A stretch of 8,016 nt of DNA from an uncultured Methanomethylovorans sp. (GTDB lineage: Archaea > Halobacteriota > Methanosarcinia > Methanosarcinales > Methanosarcinaceae): assembly GCA_937968035.1 (NCBI GenBank), contig CALBTS010000699.1, positions 1 to 8,016 on the forward strand. The letters are read 5' to 3'. Positions 3,701 through 8,016 of the stretch are shown piece after piece (the stretch's first letter is position 1; every line of letters begins with the position of its first letter). The position numbers and the translations under genes are program-made. A model generated the notes under the pieces. The model saw nothing but the letters and a program-made list of their open reading frames with translations. It was not told the DNA's origin and did no database searches.

Positions 3701-6271
3701 ATGCAACAGCAACAAAATCAAGCAAAATTGTCAAAATGGGTCTGCGATGATTTAAAAAAAAGTGGCTTGAGCGAAGCCACAATAAACGAAATGAAAATTA
3801 CAGAAATCAAAGGAGGGAAAGAGGGGAAAGAAAGGCTTAAAGCCCTGCTTGGCTTTTCAAGCATTGAAAAACAAGAAATTTTGAGGCTTACAGAAGTTTA
3901 TCAAATACCATACCAGCAAACCGGCAATTTTTCAAGAGTTAAACTCAGAGCTAAAGTAGAAGGTAGAAAATATCTATCACCTACCAAAGAAAAACTTGAA
4001 GCACTTCAAGAAAGCGCGTTCCACGCCTACTACCTGCCAGAAGAAGCCCAAAAACTAAGCAACAAGCAAGGCTTTATCGTTTTGACCGAAGGGGAAAAGA
4101 AATCTGCAAAGATTACGCAAGAGCTACGAAAAATAGATAGCCTGTCTACAGCAATCGGCTTTTCAGGCGTGACAATGTGGTCACAATCGCCTATCTGGCA
4201 AAGCGTGCGCTTTGCAGGCAAAGAATTCTTGATTGGCTTCGATGCTGATTGGCGTGAAAATACTGACGTACAGAACCAAATCCTTTCGTTATGGCTATTT
4301 CTGCGAAGTAAGAAAGCTATACCAAAAATTATGGATTGGCCCCTCACAGAGGGCAAAGGCATTGACGATTATCTTGTAGCCAAAGAAGAAAAACAGGGTG
4401 TACAGCCAGAAAAAGCTTTGAAAGCATTGATTGAAGCGGCAAAAGAAAACCCTTTCGAACTATTCGATAAAGAAACTATACAGCTTGAAAAATTTGCAGA
4501 GCTGGCAGCAAAGCACAGCTTATCTTTGCAACTTGCAAAACCACGTCTGCAAGAAATTTGGGCTAAGCTCAAACTAGAATCGTTTTTCCAGGCCGGTTTT
4601 GCTGAATTTTTTGGGTATGTGAAAGCCTACAAACAGCAACAAAAGCAGCAACAGAAGCATGAGAGCCAAGAAAAAGAGAAAGAAATTTTTGAGCAGAAAA
4701 ACCGAACCTTTATCTACCGACAAGCAAAAGACGAAATCGTACCTTTTGAAATTGCTGCTTTCACCATGCAGATTAGCAAGAAAATAGAAGATGATAGCGG
4801 TGCTATTTCTTGGATTGCAGAATTATCAAGCGAAAGCGATAAGCAAGAAATAGAAATTGCTGGCACAGTGCTTGGCAACATAGCGCAATTTCGAGACTCG
4901 ATCATGTCACGGGGCGCTTTCTTCTATCATATCACTGATACAGCAACACATAATCAACTTTTGATGTTCGTTTTAAAGAAAAATGAAGTGCAACATATCA
5001 AAAAAACAGGCTATCTTGGCATGATCGAAGAAGGCTATCTTGCGCACAATGCGCTTGTCAAGCGCAATGGTGAAGTTGTTGATGTGAAAGCTTGCGGTAT
5101 CCTCCCGCCAATGCAAGACAAAAATAGAAAAATGATCGTGTGTGGCGAAGGCAAAAAAGAAAATCTGGTGCAGATCGTTAAAAATATGTACGCAATTTTG
5201 AAAGATCAAAGCTGGATTGCGCTTGGTTTCGCGGTGCAATCGCTTTTTTCTGATATTCTTTTTAAAGAATTCTACTTTTCGCCAATCTTGTTTTTGTATG
5301 GTAAGCACGAAAGCGGCAAATCTTGTCTTGCAAGATGGATAAGCGCTTTTCTTGCCTGCCACAAAATTTTGAATTTCTTCAATATTAATTCTACACAAAA
5401 AGCTTACCAGCGGGCTGGGGCCAAATTCAAAAACGGTATCGTCGTATTGAACGAATTTCGAAGCAATGAACAAAATAACACAATGCTTTGCAGTTTGTTT
5501 GATCGCGAAGGGTACACCAGAGCAAAGAAAAGCAATGATTTCGAGATGGAGTCAGGAGAAATCAACGCAAACTTCATTGTCGTATCAACACAAAATCTGA
5601 TCGGAAACAAAGCAGAAGACGCCCTATCCCGGATCGTTGAAATCAACACAGATTTAAACAAACGAGATACTGAGTCTTTTTCATGGCTACAGGATAACCA
5701 GGATTCTTTTTCTTGCTTCATTTCGCACTGCTTGAAGCACATAAAACCTGACTTGCTTATCCGAAATTTTAAAGCTAACGTTTCTCAAATGCGCAAAATT
5801 GCAAGCAATTGTGAAGATCGAATTTTGCAAACTCATACTCTGCTTTATTCTTGCTACAATGCATTGCTTGAAAGCCTGTTAGAAAGCGAGTCAGAGCAAG
5901 AAATAGAATCGCTTTTTGTCCGACTGGAGGATGTGTCAAAAACGATCATGCACCAAACCGAAACGACAAAAGCCTCCGACCTTGGCCAGACTTTTCTAGG
6001 CATTTCTATCGCGCTTGTACGAAATAAAAAGATAGACGCCAGCATTGCGAAAATCACAGCGGATAACACAGGAGAAGAAACCTTGGTGTTTTCACTTGCA
6101 GACATTTTAACTTTTGTGAGACAACAAGGAAAATCAAGCGAAGTAAGCATAAGCGATGAGAGAACGATAGCGAAAGCATTGATTTCGCTTGGTTGTGAAA
6201 GAAAAAATGGATGTAGAGAACTTGGAAGCAAGAAAATGACTTGGTTTTGGAGGATAAAACAAAATGATTAA
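3701..6271 (+). CDS. replication protein: Toprim (DUF3854-like) and P-loop helicase-like domains
   Basis: An 856-aa probable replication initiator/primase-helicase of a mobile element. Residues about 60-250 form a Toprim-like domain of the DUF3854 type: LTEGEKK places acidic Glu130, GFDADW places Asp181 and Asp183, and GKGIDDYL (about 217-224) is a typical closing motif. A Gln/Lys-rich linker (about 308-335) separates a region I cannot assign (336-510). The P-loop domain follows: Walker A GKHESGKS (534-541), Walker B GIVVLNE (579-585), sensor-like VVSTQN (627-632) and a possible arginine finger at ALSR (Arg644). The C-terminus (about 780-856) resembles a winged-helix end (WFWRI). I see no AEP-type primase motif. 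The ribosome site is modest (GGAG 3686-3689, 11 nt upstream). The iteron array begins 16 bp after its stop, so it probably recognises that origin. Confidence 0.82.
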   Translation: MQQQQNQAKLSKWVCDDLKKSGLSEATINEMKITEIKGGKEGKERLKALLGFSSIEKQEILRLTEVYQIPYQQTGNFSRVKLRAKVEGRKYLSPTKEKLEALQESAFHAYYLPEEAQKLSNKQGFIVLTEGEKKSAKITQELRKIDSLSTAIGFSGVTMWSQSPIWQSVRFAGKEFLIGFDADWRENTDVQNQILSLWLFLRSKKAIPKIMDWPLTEGKGIDDYLVAKEEKQGVQPEKALKALIEAAKENPFELFDKETIQLEKFAELAAKHSLSLQLAKPRLQEIWAKLKLESFFQAGFAEFFGYVKAYKQQQKQQQKHESQEKEKEIFEQKNRTFIYRQAKDEIVPFEIAAFTMQISKKIEDDSGAISWIAELSSESDKQEIEIAGTVLGNIAQFRDSIMSRGAFFYHITDTATHNQLLMFVLKKNEVQHIKKTGYLGMIEEGYLAHNALVKRNGEVVDVKACGILPPMQDKNRKMIVCGEGKKENLVQIVKNMYAILKDQSWIALGFAVQSLFSDILFKEFYFSPILFLYGKHESGKSCLARWISAFLACHKILNFFNINSTQKAYQRAGAKFKNGIVVLNEFRSNEQNNTMLCSLFDREGYTRAKKSNDFEMESGEINANFIVVSTQNLIGNKAEDALSRIVEINTDLNKRDTESFSWLQDNQDSFSCFISHCLKHIKPDLLIRNFKANVSQMRKIASNCEDRILQTHTLLYSCYNALLESLLESESEQEIESLFVRLEDVSKTIMHQTETTKASDLGQTFLGISIALVRNKKIDASIAKITADNTGEETLVFSLADILTFVRQQGKSSEVSISDERTIAKALISLGCERKNGCRELGSKKMTWFWRIKQND

Positions 6272-6286
6272 GACAAAAAAATGTGT

Positions 6287-6346
6287 TGCCTTAGCTGAAA
6301 GCCTTTTGTTTTAGTGTTTTTAGAATCAGCTAAGGCATGTAAGGCA
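6287..6346. repeat. iteron cluster I with 12-bp inverted repeat
   Basis: TGCCTTAGCTGA (6287-6298) and TCAGCTAAGGCA (6326-6337) are perfect complements around a 27-nt spacer. A second plus-strand iteron follows at 6340-6346, 9 bp after the first. The dyad starts 16 bp after the replication gene's stop and in RNA would form a hairpin, but has no T-run. Confidence 0.75.
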
Positions 6347-6359
6347 TATGTGGATATAG

Positions 6360-6373
6360 TATATAATTATATA
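6360..6373. other. AT-only palindrome between iteron clusters
   Basis: TATATAATTATATA is a perfect 14-bp palindrome of only A and T, at the centre of an AT-rich stretch between the inverted iteron clusters I and II. Such a sequence melts easily and is a candidate DNA-unwinding element. Confidence 0.5.
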
Positions 6374-6412
6374 ATCCTTATTCTATCTATATCTTAAACA
6401 GATAAAAAAAAG

Positions 6413-6437
6413 TGCCTTACATGCCTTACGTGCCTTA
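6413..6437 (-). repeat. iteron cluster II, three copies at 9-bp period
   Basis: TGCCTTA at 6413, 6422 and 6431 are three minus-strand iterons in exact 9-bp register, ending in GCTGATT. It is the mirror image of cluster I: both read AATCAGCTAAGGCA outward, with one more unit here. Confidence 0.75.
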
Positions 6438-6441
6438 GCTG

Positions 6442-6535
6442 ATTTTCGACAAAAACCAAGTAAAAATTTTTAACAAAAACACGTCCAAAAACAAATTTTT
6501 TTTTTATCTACAAAAACAGAAAAAACAAAAATCAT
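6442..6535. other. AT-rich tract with phased A-runs (candidate unwinding region)
   Basis: About 90 bp almost free of G, with A5 runs starting at 6451, 6462, 6475 and 6487 and a ten-T run near 6496. The 11-13-bp spacing of the A-runs is close to the helical repeat and predicts curvature. It is flanked by iteron clusters II and III. Confidence 0.55.
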
Positions 6536-6536
6536 C

Positions 6537-6552
6537 TAAGGCATGTAAGGCA
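6537..6552 (+). repeat. iteron cluster III, two copies at 9-bp period
   Basis: TAAGGCA at 6537-6543 and 6546-6552, joined by TG, form the same 16-mer as in cluster I (6331-6346). It borders the right side of the A-run tract. Confidence 0.75.
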
Positions 6553-6586
6553 ATGGACGTAAGTTGTTGATACATATAGAAAATGG

Positions 6587-6608
6587 TGCCTTACATGCAT
6601 CTAAGGCA
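6587..6608. repeat. iteron cluster IV, inverted pair
   Basis: TGCCTTA (6587-6593) and TAAGGCA (6602-6608) face each other across an 8-bp spacer containing ATGCAT. This close inverted pair differs from the direct 9-bp clusters and resembles the inverted half-sites at which initiators often bind as dimers. Confidence 0.7.
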
Positions 6609-6672
6609 AAAGGTGTAGTGTCACTCTGCAGGCCAATAAAATCAAGGCAACCCCGACCTTGAAGGGGTCATC

Positions 6673-6705
6673 TAAGGCATCTAAGGCAAAGACGGCTCTA
6701 AGGCT
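6673..6705 (+). repeat. iteron cluster V, two exact copies plus one degenerate
   Basis: TAAGGCA at 6673-6679 and 6682-6688, each preceded by TC, are in 9-bp register; TAAGGCT at 6699-6705 is one mismatch away. It ends the array; no further exact copies are seen to the right. Confidence 0.68.
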
Positions 6706-6984
6706 AGCGCATTTTGCCACCTTGCAAAACCGCTATTTTGCTGAAACCAAGGTTTGCTTATCCTTGAAAATAAACAAGTCACTTTTTGCCAAGGCTTGAA
6801 AATGCTGTTGCGTTTTTCGCAAATGCTTTATTTCTTTCGGTTGCAAAAGAAAGATCACGCGAAAGCCAGAATATACAAACCGTTTCATGACATGAAAGAA
6901 GAAAGAAAAGAAGCACTGGCCATGCCTCCATGGGGGGGGGGTTACACACGTTTTGCATAATTTTTCTATCTGTGGAGGATAAAA
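6706..6984. other. spacer between iteron array and TerS-like gene; only weak coding signals
   Basis: This 279-bp stretch has several short inverted repeats (TTTTGC/GCAAAA near 6713-6728, GCAAAA/TTTTGC near 6724-6741, AAACC/GGTTT near 6744-6755) and no clear gene. An open frame ending at 6960 could encode 53 aa from ATG 6802 (AAGG at 6791-6794, spacing 7) and would read through the poly-G tract as a Gly run, but its sequence resembles nothing I know. Packaging or regulatory sites for the following TerS-like gene may lie here; none can be proven. Confidence 0.4.
6932..6941. repeat. homopolymeric G10 tract
   Basis: Ten consecutive G residues, preceded by CCAT, in an otherwise AT-rich neighbourhood, ending 43 bp before the TerS-like start codon. 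Such runs change length by slipped-strand mispairing and are also error-prone in sequencing, so the true length is uncertain. Confidence 0.85.
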
Positions 6985-7437
6985 ATGTATTCAAAAGAGC
7001 TGAAAACAAACGCTTTCGAGCGGTTTTTGAGGGGTGATACGCTCGAAAAAATATCGAGCGCACTCGAAATTAAGTTTCCAGCAATTTCCAAATGGTGTTG
7101 GAAGGAGAATTGGATCGACAAGCGAATTGAATTTCAAAACGAACTCGAAAAAACGCTGTACAGGCGACTTGTTGACAAGATCGAAACATCTTGTCAACTT
7201 TTCTTGGACGGCTCGAAAATGATTGCAGAAATCGCGATTCGAGAGATACGCAAAATTGACGAGCAATCAAAAAAAACTGGTGAATTCGATTTTGACAAGT
7301 TCGCTCGTATTGTCAATGCGCTGGCGCGGGCCAGCGTAATACATAAAAACGTTGTTCCGTGTTCAGACGAAAAAATCAGTGAGCAGATTTTGAACGAACT
7401 GCAAAATTTGAACGAAAAGATGATGCCTCGATCATGA
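6985..7437 (+). CDS. phage small terminase subunit-like protein (TerS-like)
   Basis: A 150-aa protein. Residues 9-47 have the N-terminal HTH typical of many phage small terminase subunits: NAFERFLRGDTLEKISSAL (helices 1-2), EIKFPAISKW (recognition helix), then KENWIDKR, the W-x(5)-W-type junction seen in this group. The rest is predicted helical (47-120), as in the oligomerisation core of TerS, followed by a short tail. TerS marks phage or satellite DNA for packaging and hands it to TerL. The start is set by GGAGG (6974-6978), 6 nt before ATG. No TerL follows in the 580 bp to the window edge; the next identifiable coding remnants are on the other strand. Alternatives are a general HTH regulator or a phage-type DNA-binding protein of the same fold. 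Moderate confidence in TerS, high in HTH. Confidence 0.62.
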   Translation: MYSKELKTNAFERFLRGDTLEKISSALEIKFPAISKWCWKENWIDKRIEFQNELEKTLYRRLVDKIETSCQLFLDGSKMIAEIAIREIRKIDEQSKKTGEFDFDKFARIVNALARASVIHKNVVPCSDEKISEQILNELQNLNEKMMPRS

Positions 7438-7462
7438 GGGGCGCAACGTGTACGGGGCGCAA
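7438..7462 (+). repeat. tandem GGGGCGCAA pair after the TerS-like gene
   Basis: GGGGCGCAA occurs at 7438-7446 and 7454-7462, 16 bp apart, starting directly after the TerS-like stop. It marks the shift to more GC-rich DNA. Function unknown. Confidence 0.5.
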
Positions 7463-7511
7463 GGCGAAACGCGAATGACGCAACGAGTGATTTTATGCCT
7501 GCGCCTGCAGG

Positions 7512-7542
7512 AATTGCGCTACGGCGATTTGTGGGCGTTTAG
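7512..7542. repeat. left copy of a ~30-bp direct repeat
   Basis: GCGCTACGGCGATTTGT (7516-7532) and GCGTTT (7535-7540) recur at 7989-8005 and 8008-8013 with the same spacing. Including AAT on the left, about 27 of 31 bases agree. On the minus strand both copies can be read in the same frame as KR(P/V)QIAVA, so they may be remnants of a repeated coding segment. Confidence 0.75.
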
Positions 7543-7598
7543 GTGCATGTTCCGCGATTTTCCTGCCTTGCAGAGGAACTGCGCATTTTCGTAGTTTT

Positions 7599-7630
7599 TA
7601 TGCAAAATGGACAATTGTCCATTTTGCATA
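7599..7630. repeat. perfect 32-bp palindrome (hairpin H4)
   Basis: TATGCAAAATGGACAA (7599-7614) is followed directly by its exact reverse complement (7615-7630), with no loop. On the minus strand it falls on the residues after the HTH recognition helix (MQNGQLSILHK). It could be a dyad operator, a cruciform or an RNA hairpin. Confidence 0.92.
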
Positions 7631-7743
7631 TTTTTGATACTTCTAGACACAATTGATTGATCCATCTTGAGCGCGTCGGCAATGATCTGTTGTGTGTTCC
7701 ATGCCTTCAGGATTTTTCGCTTGGCCTCTTCGTGCCCGTTAAT

Positions 7744-7779
7744 GTGCGTAAATTTACTATTTTTAGTAAAATTCCGCAC
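7744..7779. repeat. hairpin H3 of the repeat array
   Basis: GTGCG (7744-7748) pairs with CGCAC (7775-7779), and TTTACTA (7753-7759) with TAGTAAA (7764-7770) around TTTT. Same plan as H2: short outer GC-containing stem, AT inner stem, tetraloop. Confidence 0.75.
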
Positions 7780-7824
7780 TGTTCCCTACCTTTCGTTTCC
7801 GGGTCGTTATGGTCGTCGGCAGTT

Positions 7825-7858
7825 TCTTGCATTTTACTATTTTTAGTATTTTGCAAGA
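7825..7858. repeat. hairpin H2 of the repeat array
   Basis: TCTTGCA (7825-7831) pairs with TGCAAGA (7852-7858), and TACTA (7835-7839) with TAGTA (7844-7848) around TTTT, with a symmetric 3+3 internal mismatch. The inner stem and loop match H3, while the outer stem differs but still pairs. Confidence 0.75.
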
Positions 7859-7888
7859 TTCTGGAAACCGTCCCAGGATAGTCGTCGT

Positions 7889-7945
7889 CGGTTTCTGTTT
7901 TATGCGTTTTAGCAAATTTACTGTTTTGCATAATTCTTGAAACCG
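7889..7945. repeat. hairpin H1 of the repeat array
   Basis: CGGTTTC (7889-7895) pairs with GAAACCG (7939-7945), and TTATGC (7900-7905) with GCATAA (7928-7933). H1 and H2 centres are 75 bp apart and the flanks are alike (GTCGTCG before, AAACCGT(T/C)CC after), so they are tandem units. Confidence 0.7.
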
Positions 7946-7984
7946 TTCCTTGATTAACGCCTTTTTATACCCGCCGCATTTTTC

Positions 7985-8015
7985 AATCGCGCTACGGCGA
8001 TTTGTACGCGTTTGG
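7985..8015. repeat. right copy of the ~30-bp direct repeat
   Basis: Second copy of the repeat at 7512-7542, offset 473 bp, at the very edge of the window. Together the two copies enclose the whole hairpin/HTH array, so the 473-bp segment may itself be one unit of a larger tandem repeat that continues outside the window. Confidence 0.75.
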
Positions 8016-8016
8016 C

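Larger units (their letters stand above)
6287..6705. other. probable replication origin: 9-bp iterons around AT-rich DNA
   Basis: The 7-mer TAAGGCA occurs exactly 12 times, seven on the plus strand (6331, 6340, 6537, 6546, 6602, 6673, 6682) and five on the minus strand (starting 6287, 6413, 6422, 6431, 6587), plus near-copies at 6643 and 6699. Neighbouring copies repeat at exactly 9 bp, giving an iteron of the form NNSTAAGGC. Between the clusters are two AT-rich segments, 6347-6412 and 6442-6535, the second with several A5 runs at about 11-13-bp spacing that would bend DNA. Position right after a Toprim-helicase gene, direct and inverted iterons, and AT-rich DNA are the recognised layout of iteron origins in plasmids and SaPI-like satellites. 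I see no DnaA box cluster. That it is a working origin is inference. Confidence 0.78.
7519..7965 (-). pseudogene. decayed or frameshifted HTH-repeat gene (ParB/DNA-methylase-type HTH)
   Basis: On the minus strand, a motif of the form GTVSRI(M/L)QN-S/T-K recurs. It appears at 7962-7900 (VNQGTVSRIMQNSKFAK), 7870-7825 (GTVSRILQNTKNSK) and 7782-7745 (GTVRNFTKNSKF), and then as part of a fuller HTH at about 7712-7600 (TQQIIADALKMDQSIVSR, then MQNGQLSILHKN). The last resembles the HTH next to ParB-like or DNA-methylase domains in phage and bacterial proteins. The units are not in one frame: the first two share a frame that ends at 7707, the last two lie in another (7519-7779, GTG start), and a stop lies just before the first. 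Neither frame has a convincing ribosome site. I read it as a broken repeat-containing gene, though two short real genes are possible. Repeat units are about 75-80 bp apart. Confidence 0.45.

Noticed and set aside
4973..5473. 166-aa ORF on the minus strand inside the replication gene
   Set aside because: Antisense shadow; the plus strand carries the linker and Walker A region of a P-loop protein.
6264..6314. 16-residue ORF (MIKTKKCVALAESLLF) with GGAGG 10 nt upstream, overlapping the end of the replication gene
   Set aside because: The GGAGG lies inside codons of the replication gene, and the ORF runs through iteron cluster I and its dyad; more likely chance.
6754..6960. 68-aa ORF from a TTG start, upstream of the TerS-like gene
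   Set aside because: No ribosome site at the TTG, low-complexity basic content, and it runs through the G10 tract; a 53-aa version from ATG 6802 is mentioned only as a weak possibility.
7657..7881. 74-aa plus-strand ORF over the hairpin array
   Set aside because: Hydrophobic Cys/Phe/Leu-rich translation is what the complement of the Lys/Asn-rich minus-strand repeats would give; no ribosome site.
7744..7949. CRISPR array, from regularly spaced repeats
   Set aside because: Units are degenerate along their whole length, with no constant repeat and unique spacers, and the similarity lies in coding-like flanks and variable hairpins.

Overview
The window looks like most of a small replicating mobile element in a low-to-moderate GC bacterium. 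It combines a serine recombinase, a toxin-antitoxin-like pair, small regulators, a run of micro-proteins, a Toprim-helicase replication protein, an iteron-type origin and a phage small-terminase-like gene. Shine-Dalgarno sites are strong and canonical. I cannot name the host: there is no rRNA, tRNA or housekeeping gene, and nothing in the sequence identifies a genus.

Layout. At 1-45 lies an intrinsic terminator for a rightward gene left of the window. A small leftward gene (88-312) and a rightward serine recombinase (605-1279) are divergently transcribed from a 292-bp spacer that carries a promoter for each and a 10-bp inverted repeat. Then come a HicA-like/HicB-like pair (1312-1703), an orphan small ORF (1752-1991) overlapping a gene with an excisionase/MerR-like DNA-binding N-terminus (1981-2583), and a palindrome-rich regulatory spacer (2584-2876). 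A Cro/CI-type regulator (2877-3194) is tightly followed by three micro-proteins (3191-3295, 3309-3467, 3460-3630). The large 856-aa Toprim/P-loop replication protein (3701-6271) is followed at once by a ~420-bp array of 9-bp iterons (core TAAGGCA, 12 exact copies on both strands) around AT-rich DNA, the likely replication origin. A TerS-like gene (6985-7437) closes the rightward genes.

From 7438 to the end the character changes. GC rises, no rightward gene is visible, and the minus strand holds a decayed or frameshifted HTH-encoding repeat array. In it four related hairpins, one a perfect 32-bp palindrome, each follow a 'TVSR'-type recognition-helix motif. A ~30-bp direct repeat (7512-7542 and 7985-8015) brackets this array.

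How the parts may work together (inference): regulator, micro-proteins, Toprim-helicase and adjacent iteron origin form an autonomous replicon. A TerS-like gene with no large terminase subunit in the following 580 bp resembles the logic of phage satellites (PICI/SaPI type), which carry their own replicase, origin and TerS and borrow a helper phage's capsids. The recombinase here is a small serine resolvase-type protein rather than the tyrosine integrase usual for those satellites. The most unusual items are the iteron origin with this gene set and the hairpin/HTH repeat array at the right end.
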